Source: Agriotes lineatus (lineage: Eukaryota; Arthropoda; Insecta; Coleoptera; Elateridae). Taken from it: a stretch of 64,000 bases of DNA. Positions 12,236 through 23,560 of the stretch are shown piece after piece. The notes beneath the pieces are model-generated. The model did not search any database and was not told where the DNA came from. It worked only from the letters and a program-made list of their open reading frames with translations. Where the stretch lies: contig CALNHX010007697.1 of NCBI GenBank assembly GCA_940337035.1, positions 1-64,000 of the forward strand, given 5' to 3'. A program made the translations under genes and the position numbers. Each line of letters begins with the position of its first letter. Position 1 is the first letter of the stretch.

Positions 12236-13248
12236 AACGGCATGAGTGATTTTGTGATAACATCGTTTACACTGATAAAATAATCAGAAGGATATGAAGA
12301 AACAGGTACGATTTAATACGCGTTAATCATAACATTTCCACGAACTACATTTAAAACATGAGTGATTCATAACTTCATATAAACAAAAACCTTGATTTAT
12401 TAATTACGATACAAGATGAATGCTAAAGCTAAAGCTAAGATATTCAGGTTACTTACATTTTATCTTAATTTTCAACAGTAATTACATAAGTGATGATAAT
12501 TTTTTGATAATTTTAACTTTGTTACTATTAAGAAACCTCACTTGTGGACGATGAGTGCTTATCTAGTTAAAATTATTTTAAAAATATTACCACTGACGTG
12601 ATATGGTTTGATGGAGCTTCCAGATAAGTGTCCTGTTATTTTTAACAACTACTGCTCACCTACCCCACTTTTAACTAGTTGTGTTACAGCAGAAGAACTA
12701 TTTGAATGGTTTGTGAAAAAATAGTCGCTGTAATCAGCTACTAGCAAATATTCAGTGTAATTTTGATGCTATTGATCGAGTTGATTTTTTTTTCATTATT
12801 ATTGGCCGATAGGACTGTTAAAAAATAATCATTTTAAAATACCGTAATATTCATTTTATACAATTATAACAAAATATTTTGATATTAAAAGATATACAAC
12901 AGTACAACGGTTGATACATACTTAGATGTCAAATAGTAAAGAGAAATATTTACAAAACCAATAATATAGATACAGACTGGGGCAAAAAACCTGAATAGAC
13001 TCAAGAATAAAGTACATTATACGTTTTAAAATATAGCAAACCCTCATTAGAAATAAGTAACTAATATAATAGATATTTATTATCTAAGACGATAAAGTTA
13101 AATTTTATCCACTGGTGCATCGTTTCAAGAGCGGATAATGGTAACTTTATCGTTCTGTATAACATAAAATTTTATTAAATTCTTACTATAGATTAATCTT
13201 ATGCAAATACGATTTTTTAGCAATAGATCGACATTGTCAGCGGTTATA
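12236..13248. other. AT-rich upstream region of gene B, nothing assigned
   Basis: No ORF with coding character, and no repeat pair found by eye. Confidence 0.5.
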
Positions 13249-13683
13249 CAGGGTGATTTATAACGTACGGAGGAGATTTTTGGGTAGATAAGTGGGACTA
13301 AAATAACATTTTTTTTATTAACAAACATTTGATGAAAAACCAATAATAAAAAAGTTAACGTTGTTTAAAGGTCTTTAAAAAAGTTTCCCACTGATTAAGT
13401 ACTGCTGAAATTAAATTGTTTTTCATAGATTTTTTCCAAAGCAACAAGATTTCTTTGTTTCTTTGGAAACGATATAATTTCATACACAGAGAAAAAAGAC
13501 AGAGTACTCACTCCAATGCTAAATTTTAAAACGAATTTGAATTTTTTATCGTTTACTAAAAAAAAATGTTTTTACAACTTATTTGAAAACTTGGTATACA
13601 TAATTTTAAATTTAAATTATGTATTTACTTATTTTCAATTTGAAAAATGCAGAAATGTCTTTATATTACATTAAGCAGGTTTT

Positions 13684-13985
13684 TTAAAATAACCAATTTA
13701 ACAAAGATAAAAAATTATTAAAGGAAATAGAAAAATTGTTCAAAATTCTGTCCCTGTTTTTCAACACAGTTAGCGCACGACGAATCCAATTTCTTGACAC
13801 TTGTTGAAATTGTTCTCGCAAGTGCTCTGTAGCAACATTGATTCGATGGAGCAACTCTTCAATGGTATCAACTTCAGTTGCATGTACCAGGTCTTTAGGT
13901 ATCACCATAAGAAGAAGTCTAGTGGGTTGAGATCAGGGCTGCGTGGGGGCCATTGAATTAATCCACCCCTGCCGATCTACCGTTG
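13684..13985 (-). pseudogene. DDE transposase C-terminal remnant (IS630/Tc1-like)
   Basis: Minus-strand translation gives WPPRSPDLNPLDFFLW (the usual block before and around the last catalytic acid). After a frame shift at about 13906 it gives KDLVHATEVDTIEELLHRI and a helical tail. This matches the C terminus of DDE transposases with PRSPDLTPLDFFLWG motifs. The N-terminal two thirds is absent, so it cannot be active. Confidence 0.7.
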
Positions 13986-14590
13986 CGGAAAGGTATGTGT
14001 GAACATACGGGTCTAGTACTCAACCTCAAGGGTGGTGTGGAATAGAGTACTTTAATTACCTAAAATATCACATAAGTTCAAATTCAATCCAGGATTTTGA
14101 AAAACGATCGCCTTTACGAAAAAATGAGCTTTTAGATTTTTTTAGACATACCCTTGCCATTATTTTCGCTCTGATGTATTTTTATCGTAGAGTTGATAGA
14201 TACCGAAATATTCGCGAAAATTAATTTTTGAGCTCAATTTCAGCCCATTACAGCGTTGCCAAATGTTATGCGTACAACTCCATCCTCGGGACTTTTGCTA
14301 CTTCTATTCAGGACACCGAAACACTTCTGAAAATACCTTATTTACTTATATATGAATTATTCCGTAGTTTCGGCCTAAATGCAGTGAACTAAAAAAATAT
14401 TGGGCATTAAAAGGAAAAATTAGGAAGCTGTGATTTCTGATTTATATTTATTTTAAATCATTTTTTTAACTAAATGTGGTTCAGTTAACTCAAATATCCC
14501 CAATTTAAATTTAAAACATAAATTACTTTTTAGTTGATGAGATTTTCTAAAAATTTTATTAATAAAAACTGTTTACTTTAGTCTCCTCTA

Positions 14591-14934
14591 ATGGAGTTCA
14601 GTTGTTAAGCATTCTGACTACTGATCTAAGGTTGCGAGTTCGATCCCCGGTCCCGGTGAGGTTTTTAAAAATAAAAATATGCGGATGAAAGCCTCTACAG
14701 AATGCTATCATTCGGAAGTGATGTAAAACCGTGAGTTCCATGTTACTACGATGTGTAACATGTAAAAGATCTCTTGCTAGGGTTGGAACTCCTAGTCTCG
14801 GCAAAATTCTAAGTAGGACTAAAGTACCTGGTACTCTGCATGCCTAGATCTTGCCCACGGGGTTGGAATAAAGGGCCTATGGAAGCCTACTTGCTTGACA
14901 TCAGTCTCCCCACAACAAATACTGCTACTATTAC
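14591..14934 (+). mobile_element. tRNA-derived SINE with 12-bp target duplication
   Basis: The element starts with a degenerate tRNA head. A box B-like GAGTTCGATCC is at 14636-14646; box A has decayed. The body contains ATGCGGATGAAAGCC and CATGCCTAGATCTTG, and the tail is ACTACTATTACT-like. TAGTCTCCTCTA occurs exactly on both sides (14579-14590 and 14935-14946), which fixes the ends. A second family member is at 50862-51780. Confidence 0.85.
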
Positions 14935-14991
14935 TAGTCTCCTCTACCTACCCTAAAAAATTCCTCCGTACGTGATAAATCACCTTGTATT

Positions 14992-15884
14992 TGGAACAAA
15001 ATAAATAGTAAGTATGTATGCAGTTGCTGTACTAACACAGAAGTAACTATAGTAACGTCCTAATAATTTACTGTTATTGTTATTGTTTCTAAGATAAATA
15101 AAATGAGTAGATCAAATGCTATTTTCCTGCCAATCGTACTGGAATTGACACATTATTGATAAAATTTTGTTGAGCAAAGTCAAACATTCTATTACATCAG
15201 CCATTGCTAGGTAATTTACAATAAAATTGTACAGGAATAATATTCTTGGCCTAGGCAGGGAATATTCGAGTACTATTTCCAATTTTTTTTAATTACTCGT
15301 ATCGATTGGCGGAAAAATAGTATGTGTATCTTGGACAAAAAGTTCGTCCTAGACACACAATGTACTATAATGCGTTTGTAATGAGTAGATAAATTACAAC
15401 GTTAACCGTTAGAATTGTATAAAAGCTGTAATATGAAATAACCACAGTCGTCATGAAAATTCATATTTTGCAGATCTTTTTTAAATAGCCTCATATAAAT
15501 TACCATTTTTGGCGATGCACTCTATATAATATTTAAAATTATAACTTTTAGATAAAAATATTCTGATATAAATAGATGACTGTAATTATCAGTCTGTTTT
15601 CACAAACTCAGTAAAATGAAGTCGTATCTGAATTCGTTAATTGTGTTTATCTGTGTGTACGCGTGAGTTTGTCCACGTGTTTGTATTTTCGGAATTTTAG
15701 AATTTTGATAAAGAAAAGTGGAATAGAAATGTCTGAAGAACCAACTCTTTACCCAGAACTTCCCTCGTCGACATTGTGACTCGAAATAATTTTAAAAATC
15801 AAATTAAGTTACGAGTAAAAATATCTTCACGCTTCTAATAAATTAAATAAATTTTCAAATAAAAAAGAAGTTACCGGTGGTCGA
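14992..15884. other. AT-rich spacer, nothing assigned
   Basis: No coding-like ORF, and no repeat found inside the window. Confidence 0.5.
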
Positions 15885-16920
15885 ATTCAACGGCAGGCGG
15901 ACCTCGTGTGCAGCCCCAACGTTTTGTGGGATATTGTAAGGGACTGGGCAATTTATACCTGCGCCACGGAGAACTGACCTCACGAATTTCTGCGTCGCAG
16001 CTATATTTAGTAACGTGCTAATTTGTGCCTCTTTTTTGTATCGTAAAACATTTATTCTGTATCTATTGGCTCCCATTTTTGGTAAGAATAAAGCCTGCAC
16101 TATGTACAAATTATTACTTGTCTCTATTACTAAGTTGAATAAAAAATAAACAATTTTTTTAAGGTGCTCACCCTGTATATATTTGTCTGACATTTTCACG
16201 GTTTCATGCCAGGTATGTTATACCGCTGGGGCCACAATTATATATAACAGCAATGAGATAACATGACAAGAAAATAACTCGTATTGCTTGAGTAAGAAGG
16301 AGATAAACATAGTAGCAAATATTCAAGAAGGCTTAACGCTTAATTTAATTATGACATTTGTCAACTAAACATGCCTACTAAAATAATGTTTTCGTATGGC
16401 CATCTCTTTCTTACTCAAGTATTTTATTTTGTTATTCATGTTATCTCATTGCTGTTATATACCGTGTGTCCACAGGAGTACGCACCATAGATATAAGATA
16501 ATGCTAATAGAATATAAATATCAACCAGTGCTATGACCACCGTCCCTTTTCTTGTACCATTTATAACAATATTGATTCATACAGTGGCGGGTAGAAGCCA
16601 GAAAACAACGTTTTAGCGTGCCGGAGATCACAGCATTAGCCGATATTTCTATTCTATTTGGTTATCCCTATGGTGCGTCCTCCTGTGGACACACGGTATA
16701 ATTATGGCCCCATCCGTATATGTATAATGTGTATGCAAAATATCATCTTCCACCGACAAATAGTTTTTGAGTTATACCAACAGACAGACAGACTGACGGA
16801 ATCGAGAAAACCTGTTTTTCGTCATCTAGGGACCCTGAAACGTGAAGATCTGAAGAAATCTCGGAAGGTGTTTTTTTCGTGATTACAATACTTCGTTCGT
16901 CTTTTAGACGAGGGAAGTAA
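15885..16920. mobile_element. Dispersed repeat (family X) interrupted by nested MITEs
   Basis: The flanks 15885-16218 and 16720-16920 read as one sequence shared with 32430-32800: CTATGTACAAATTATTACTT, GCTCACCCTGTA, TTTCATGCCAGGTA, then ATAGTTTTTGA and a CAGACAGAC run. Between them sit the elements at 16219-16718. Class unknown. Confidence 0.6.
16219..16718. repeat. Foldback element whose centre holds two more foldbacks
   Basis: Outer arms TACCGCTGGGGCCACAATTA (16220) and its near inverse around 16698-16718 enclose two back-to-back MITEs. One is 16243-16460, with arms ATATAACAGCAATGAGATAA. The other is 16461-16697, with arms ACCGTGTGTCCACAGGAGTA. None of them has coding sequence. Confidence 0.7.
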
Positions 16921-17255
16921 AAATATTTTAAGCAAAATTTTAAAAGTGTGGTTTAGGAGTTCGCTAATGCTAAGCTTACCATATTCAACTGGTTTATTAT
17001 AAAACGCTGCTTTATCTTGAAAGGCACCCGGTGACGGTAACGTTCCGTTTATCTGGTTCTGATGAAAGCTGAAGCTAACCTAAACAAGCTAGATCTTCAG
17101 ACAGTACCTTTGAATCAAGAATCCTCAAGGAACCACCCATTAGGGTGCCCCCCGCTTATCGAAATTTAAATGAGTACGGATAACAGGAAAGGATCGATTT
17201 TTGTTTGGAATAAAATTACCATTATACTCTTGTGTTAAAAGAGACAGATATAAGA

Positions 17256-17764
17256 GAGGGTGTCCCATAATTTTCCATTATTTTATTTTGTTTGTATGTT
17301 ATGAACAAAGTTTAGGCATGCCGAGTAACAGGTACCTTAGACACCGACCGCTGTGGTCGTATGGTCAAGGTAACATAGAATTTTGCTGAGATTAAGAAGT
17401 TCCAACTCTAGCAACTGATCTTTTACATAATAACAAAAATATAGCTAAGTGAACATTTTGCACAATTTTATATTGCGGCATTTATCTAGGGTACCATGAT
17501 TTATTTTTAAACCAAGTGCAACAATCAGATTTCACTTTTAATCAGCCATTAAATTAAGAACCACATTATTTTTAGAGATTCTTAATTTTATACAATCAGT
17601 AATAGATATTACCAGGGTTGGACCTTCTCAACTTCAGCAAAATTCGAAGTAGGACTTTTGACCACAGTAGTCGGTGTCTAAGGTACCTGGTACTCGACAT
17701 GCTTAGACTTTGTTCATAACATACAATCAAAATAAAAGTGATGGAAAATTATGGGACACCCTCT
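17256..17764. repeat. Foldback MITE, 509 bp, copy 1
   Basis: Begins GGGTGTCCCATAATTTTCC and ends with its inverse. The arms run on through TTTGTTTGTATGTTATGA and GGTACCTTAGACAC. A second copy is at 59057-59558. The rest, 17765-18811, is AT-rich and unassigned. Confidence 0.8.
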
Positions 17765-18811
17765 ATATACTTGTATATATCTTTTATGGTGCAATACGTG
17801 GTGGGACGCTGTTGAACTATCTGACGCCGCTATTAGACTGTGTGTAGCAGGATCTTAAATAATAGGTCCTTTTCATTTGTTGCAAACCTTCTGAACCACA
17901 CTGTATAAGTAACTTTGAGGAAAAGACGGAAATATACCTTTCATATTGATAATTACTCTAAATTTTTATTTTCAAAGTTTGTGTACAATATGCAGTCGTA
18001 ATTCTGTAAATTAAGCAAGGACTAGTTTTAATGATTCTATTTTAAAAGTTCAAAGAGCAACAATGACATTGCGTTTAGATTATTATAAGTACCTTAAACG
18101 TTATACGTTGCATTGTCTTCTATGGTAAGGTCATTGGAAAATATTATTTAACATAATGTAATGAACTATTTTGAAAGGTTTGTATAGCAATTGTATATCA
18201 TTATTCATTAGGTATCGACGAGTAGCAATTTAGAAACTTTGTTTTGTTCAGTTTAAAATACAACAAAATTCAGCTGAAGAATAAGCAATGTGTACACTGT
18301 GTGTTCTTTTGTAATATACGAGTGGTTCCATTTTGATAAATTGACTTCATTGCCATAGTTGAATGCCAGTTACAAGAAGTCGAGCAGTACGTGACAAACT
18401 TTTGCATACTTTGTTTTATTTTTAAACTCTTAAACATTTTAGAATGAACCTGTGGTTTTCGAATACTGCAATGGCATTTAATTTATGAACAAATTTGGAA
18501 GACCTAACGTTTGAAATTCACTTCAATATTGCAGAAAAACACTCTTAATCTATACACTCTTAAATCGTAACTGTATCTGAAAAAAACAAATTTTTGAAGA
18601 GCATAGGTAATGTTCCAACATAATTTACTGACAAATTGCGTCTTATAATTACCTGAAAAGTGAATATAGAAGATAAGCAACGATTAAAATATATTTCATT
18701 TATTATTTTCTTGGTTCAGAAAATAAATATAATAGTATTTCCACTTGAATGTTGCATTTACAATAAATAATACAAATTATTACATAACAACCAACATATC
18801 ACCTACAGCAC

Positions 18812-20571
18812 TTAAACAATTACATAAAATATCACATAACTCACAACAAAGGGTATTGAAATACGAAGACTAATGCCATTTGCGTTATTTTCAGAACCTG
18901 TAACAAGAAACATTTAAAAATATTTATAGGAACACATTTTATTTACGTGTCTTACCTAAACAGTCTCCATCGACTTCATAGTAGGGAGATTGGCATTTGC
19001 ATACTCGCTGTACGCATTCTAAACGACTTTCTTCTCGTCCTGGTTCAAAACAGTCATGATTAGAGTGACACGGTCTTGAAGTTGTAGAACTTGTACCTAA
19101 GCGATAAAGATGTTTAGTACTGCTATATTAAAATAAAATTGTAGAACTAGATAAATAAATGCTTTACAACTTTTAAGATGTCAGTTTCACTTATGCTTGT
19201 CATTTAAACATGAATTTTTACTAATCTTGCCATATACGTATAATCATAGTTATAAAAATAGCTACATTGATTCAAATAAAATCATATTTTAGAACAAAAT
19301 ATTGTAATACTAACTTTCGTCAGCCACGCATTTACTGGTACTGTCTTCAAAGTGAAAGTGATCCATACAGGAACAGATACCATTTGAACATTTAGAACCC
19401 GATCCGAAAACGCTTGAGCATTGGATGTTTTCGGAACACGCAGAGGTTAAATCCTTCGCTTTTAATAAACATTCGCCGCTGTCGGGACTCTCAACATATT
19501 TTTTACTACAAACACAAATGCCATCTTTGCATTTACTGAAATCTGGGCATTCTTCACTGGTTTGGCAATATTCTAGAAGCAAAAAAGTATTAAAGCGGGA
19601 AAAATATGTCCAAGCTCGGTAAGGGAAGCATTATGAATATGTAGTATAATCAAAAATTATTTTCACCTAGTATGGCTATGGAATTGTTCCTACTTCATGA
19701 ACGCAACTATAAGTTACTTAAAAATCAATCGTCAGGTTTGACATTTAAGTATAAACGTAGTTGCATTCATAAATTAGGAACTACTCCATAGCCATACTTG
19801 ATGGAAATAATTTTTGATCATACTTTATACTAGTTTTTGATTTGATTGTCAAATGTTCCAAGATTTTTTTTATTTACTTGCCTGTGCGATTATAACACTT
19901 TCCTTTTCTTACTTTCATATCTAACGCTGCGCATTTGCACACGTTTGCCAGGCACCTTCCATTTAGGTGAACGCATTGGATTTCTTCTTCGCATGGTAAT
20001 TCAATGGCTTCAGTAACTAAAATAGAAATGCAATTATAAGAATTATTTTATATGAAGACCTAAAGAAACCGATTGCTGTCTTAATACTCGCCATTTAAAC
20101 ATTTTCGTCTGTCCATTGAGGCAACCGTGTTTTCTATGCAATCACATTTTCCTGTATTATTGCAGAATGATTGTTCGGCTATACACCGTAGCGAATCAGA
20201 ACAATGATGGCCAATTTTTGTAACGGTTGTTTTCGATTTTGGATTTTCACATTTCATATTATCGACGCATATGCACATGTTATCGACACATGCGAATCCT
20301 TTAAGTTGAGTTTCTTTGCAATCCTCATCCGTGTTGCATGGAACTTGCACATGTCCTTCCGATGCATCTGCAAAAAAAACATATTCTGAGTTACATTTAA
20401 AGACTTACAATTCCTTAAAATTAAATATTTAGATAAAATATATAATACGCAAAATGTGAAAGTTATAAATTGATAAAAATTCTTACTAAAATGGCCGGGC
20501 CCATGTCTTGCAATACAGAAATTGAATTTAAATACAATATAAAATATCACAGCACTAGTGTAACCCTTCAT
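18812..20571 (-). CDS. Gene C: six-module EB/EGF-like protein with C-terminal anchor
   Basis: Six minus-strand exons: 20487-20571, 20092-20367, 19882-20016, 19315-19572, 18956-19096 and 18812-18897. They join to 981 nt (326 residues), with every intron in phase 1. Exon 1 is a signal peptide (MKGYTSAVIF...). Exons 2, 3, 4 and 5 hold two, one, two and one six-cysteine EB modules. Exon 6 is a short tail with the hydrophobic stretch PFVVSYVIFYVIV ending at the stop, which suits GPI addition or a tail membrane segment. Introns 2 and 3 begin with GC (GCGAGT at 20091 and GCAAGT at 19881); nearby GT choices break the frame. Intron 3 contains a MITE. An Inr-like TCAGTTTTA is about 23 nt upstream of the ATG, and AATAAA is at 18699-18704 on the minus strand. 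Same family as genes A, B and D. Confidence 0.85.
19640..19827. repeat. Foldback MITE inside gene C intron 3
   Basis: AATCAAAAATTATTTTCACC and AGTATGGCTATGGA near 19649-19685 recur inverted at about 19785-19822. It fills 188 of the 309 bases of the intron and leaves both splice sites intact. Confidence 0.8.
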
Positions 20572-20859
20572 TGTGTAAATTTAAAATAAAACTGAGGTAC
20601 TGCTCGACTGCAGTATGTGAAAAGTAATTTCTACCGATAAGTTATCGTCATATTGCAAGGCGTGTGGTCGATTTTTACACTCTTTTTGAAAAATCAGAGT
20701 ACAAGCAGGCAGGTCTGCACCGATTGACAAATAACAAAGCACATTTTTGTACGATTTTAGGAAAATATGTTCAGATACGATAACATACAATATTAAAAAT
20801 ACTTGGTTTCTGCACATTAAATAGAATAATAATTATTAATTAATTTCTGAATGTTTTGA
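20572..20859. other. Upstream region of gene C
   Basis: No ORF of coding character. It holds the Inr-like TCAGTT close to the ATG of gene C; no clear TATA box was seen. Confidence 0.4.
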
Positions 20860-21206
20860 GCTGCATTTAATCAAAATTTAGTTTCTTCTCAAGTATAATT
20901 AACCGAAGGCAGAGATAATCATTTGTAATTAATTTTAACAAATAACAATCCGAAAGAGCGTTGCCTAGAAATAGCCCGAAGTGCAGCCAAGTGTTATTTC
21001 TTAGAGGCAACATATTAAGGGATGTTATTTGTCAAAACTATAAGGATTTATCACTGTCCGTAGTGAATTTGGAAAGATAAGTTCTTAAATACATTTTAAC
21101 AATAATTATTAACAAAGAGAAGCATTTTTTCCGACAATTAATTTGGCACTTCATTATTTACTTGGCATAGGATACTACTGAATTTTAATTAAGTAGTTTC
21201 CATGCT
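20860..21206 (+). repeat. Tandem unit 1, about 345 bp, uninterrupted
   Basis: Contains a GC-richer imperfect palindrome (ACAAATAACAATCCGAAAG ... TTATTTGTCAAAACTATAAG) and ends GGCATAGGATACTACTGAAT, then TTTAATTAAG. The same sequence in the same order follows at 21207. This unit shows the empty sites of the insertions in unit 2. Confidence 0.75.
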
Positions 21207-21507
21207 GATTGAAAATCACCCTAGGGTTGTTTTCAGCTATAATTTACCAAGGGCAGTGATAATCACCCGCAATAATTTTGACAAATAACAACCCGAAAGT
21301 GCGTTACCTAGAAATAACCGGAAGCGAAGCCGAGGGTTATTTCTTAAAGGTAACGCACTTGAGGGATATTATTTGTCAAAATTATAAAGATTTATCACTG
21401 GCCGCGGTGAATTCGGGAAGATAAGTTATTAAATAAATTAATAATTTTTACCGAATCGAGAAGCCATTTTTCTCACAAATTAATTTGACACTTCATTATA
21501 AGAATAT

Positions 21508-21637
21508 GTTGGTTGCACTGTAAGTCTATGTCAAATTTGAAGTTAGCAGGTTATGTTTTGCGTCAGTTTTGACACAAACTGACGCAAAATTTAACCTGCT
21601 AACATCAAATTTGACGTAGATATACAGTGCCACCAAC
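21508..21637. repeat. 130-bp hairpin MITE, copy 1
   Basis: Arms GTTGGTTGCACTGTAAGTC and GTCAAATTTGAAGTTAGCAG fold back on the inverse sequence ending GTGCCACCAAC. Further copies are at 50180-50310 and 50439-50568, with a half copy at 60783-60840. Confidence 0.8.
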
Positions 21638-21653
21638 TTGTCATAGGATACTA

Positions 21654-22562
21654 TAGTCAAATTTATACCCATTCGGAGTCACGTGATAATCTAGTAATTT
21701 TACGTATGTCGATTCTTAAAAATGCAATTTTAGGGAAATAAATGACATTCCGTTTTGTAGGTTATCCTGACATATGCCAATTTCTAAAACAAGATTGCTA
21801 CGGGTTTATTCTCTTATATGAAATCAAACTGAATTTACAGGTTAAAGAAAACATAACATGTCGTAAAATGTAAATATAATAAAGATATGTCAGCTGCTAC
21901 ATTAAAAACCTGCTGCGTATAGCAAATTTTAAGTCAATTTCTGTGCATGCATATTCTGTTATAGAACATTGCCATTTGAAGCCTATTTCCTTGCACAATC
22001 TATTTAGGGAAGAAACTGAATGTGAAAAATCTCCAGATTCTTCAACCAAGCATTTTTTAGATTTTTTATGGTTACAAATTCTTTAGCTACATACATTTTA
22101 TATACAGTGTCTTGACTGCTTCGTCGACTTCCGTTTTTGCATTCTTCACTTTCAGGCTCATATTTTCGGTAAATTGTGCTCTCCGAGATATTTAACGCAA
22201 GAGAAGCACGGCGAACAGCGTTGGAGGGTGAAACTGTTGATTTACTATTATTAATATTGTACTCTTCATTAAAAAAAACGCATAATATTCAAATTAATTG
22301 TTGTGACTGCTCGTTATACCGCATGTCCGATGGTTTCTTTTAATTTCCAGTTTTCGGCTCAACAATTTTAGGTTTTATTACCCTTATCTCAATAACTTAC
22401 ACGAAAAATATAATCTGACAGATTAGAAACGTCAAATTTTTAAAATTAATTTTATGAATCGACATGCCTTTTTTTCAAATTTCTTCCATTTCATCTATTT
22501 TACTAAAGATGAACAGAGACAGACAAAAGTCACGTGACTCCGAATGGGTATAATTTTGACTA
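21654..22562. mobile_element. 909-bp TIR transposon with HTH transposase fragment
   Basis: Ends are TAGTCAAATTTATACCCATT and its inverse, continuing through CGGAGTCACGTGA. Each end is flanked by TA. Unit 1 of the tandem repeat gives the empty site GGATACTACTGAA, confirming a TA duplication. The minus strand near 22100-22260 reads SNAVRRASLALNISEST, then IYRKYEPESEEC, a helix-turn-helix of Tc1/IS630-type transposases. The catalytic part is lost. Confidence 0.75.
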
Positions 22563-22578
22563 TACTGAATTTTAATTA

Positions 22579-22994
22579 AAGTACTTTTTTTTCTATAATT
22601 ACTGTCAAAGTGTTACAATGTTGGTAGATATGTGATTAAAACGCTAGGACATTTTTATACCTCGTGTTGGTAGAACTTTTTCAAAATTATGGTTATGTGT
22701 CAATTTTGAATGTCAAAGTTTCTTAATTTGAACTCTTGACAAATTTCTTTTTTTAACATGGAATCATCATCATTATCAATAAAATCTGATAAAAAACCAA
22801 GAAATATTTTAAATGCAAAAATGAAGCAAGAGATATTAAATTATGACATATCTGTCAAAATGACAATCATTTTTTTAGTGAAAAAAAAACTAAAAATCTA
22901 TGTACCAACATTATTAAAACTAGGGACCCTGCAGGAATACAACTTATCCCCTAGAAAGTTGACCTTGAAAATTATTATAGAAAAAAAATGTACT
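22579..22994. repeat. TIR element of about 415 bp
   Basis: AGTACTTTTTTTTCTATAAT at the left and the inverse TTATAGAAAAAAAATGTACT at the right. It sits where unit 1 reads TTAATTAAGTAGTTT without interruption. The ORF at 22758-23030 runs across its end and is not a gene. Confidence 0.6.
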
Positions 22995-23040
22995 TTAGGT
23001 AGTTTTCACGGTGATTGTAAATCACCCTAGGGTCGTTTTC

Positions 23041-23215
23041 ACTTCAAGTGTGATCTGATTTGTCAAACTGGCTCACGTGATTAAACATAATGAAATTAGA
23101 TTGGTCTGCAATATATGCAAGAACTTATCACTTCAAGTTTGATATGATTTGTTGAATTAACACATGTGATCGAAAATAATGAAATAGGATTAGTCTATAA
23201 TATACAGGGTGATTT
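23041..23215 (+). repeat. Two tandem copies of an 85-90 bp unit
   Basis: CACTTCAAGTNTGATNTGAT starts at about 23039 and 23130. Both copies contain CACNTGTGATNNAA and an ATTGGTCTGCAATATA-like end. Confidence 0.55.
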
Positions 23216-23560
23216 TGAAATACATGTATATATTGATTTTATAATAATTAGCATTTGTCAAAATTTTTCAAAAATTACAAATTCTACAGAAACCGTGCAA
23301 AACAGAGCGTTAGTTCAAGAGACACATTTTCTCTAGAATTCTAAGCTTAATTAAAAAATGTAATAATATATCGAGTGTTCTATTTAAAATAGGAGTTAAT
23401 TAAAAAAAGAAAACAAAACAAAATAAATACCTCTTTTCGTTTTTGAGATATTCTGTTCACAGACAGACACACAAACAGACAGACAGACCAATACACAAAA
23501 ATATGTTTTTTTGGTTCAGGGGACTCTAAAACGTGAACATGACTCCGCTAAGTCGTTGAT
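23216..23560 (+). repeat. Fragment of the CAGACA-containing element family
   Basis: Shares TTTGTCAAAATTTTTCAAAA, a GAGATATTCTGTTCACAGA run, (CAGACAGACACA)n and CTAAAACGTGAA with the copies at 46433 and 50957. Termini are diverged. Region 23561-24439 has nothing I can assign. Confidence 0.6.

Larger units (their letters stand above)
13249..14991. mobile_element. IS630/Tc1-type DNA transposon remnant, 1.74 kb
   Basis: The left end CAGGGTGATTTATAACGTAC, followed by GGAGGA, is matched by the inverse of AAGGTGATTTATCACGTACG near 14965-14991. The minus strand inside holds a transposase C-terminal remnant (13684-13985), and a SINE is inserted at 14591-14934. Most of the transposase is gone. Confidence 0.7.
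21207..22595 (+). repeat. Tandem unit 2, expanded by insertions
   Basis: Repeats unit 1 (ACAAATAACAACCCGAAAG ... TTATTTGTCAAAATTATAAA). It is interrupted after CTTCATTAT by 21508-21637 and after GGATACTA by 21654-22562. A third element begins at its end. The next fragment of the array (AATCACCCTAGGGTCGTTTT) is at 23013. Confidence 0.75.

Noticed and set aside
22758..23030. 90-codon ORF starting MESSSLSIKSDK
   Set aside because: Spans the inside and right end of a TIR element and runs into the array repeat; no domain.
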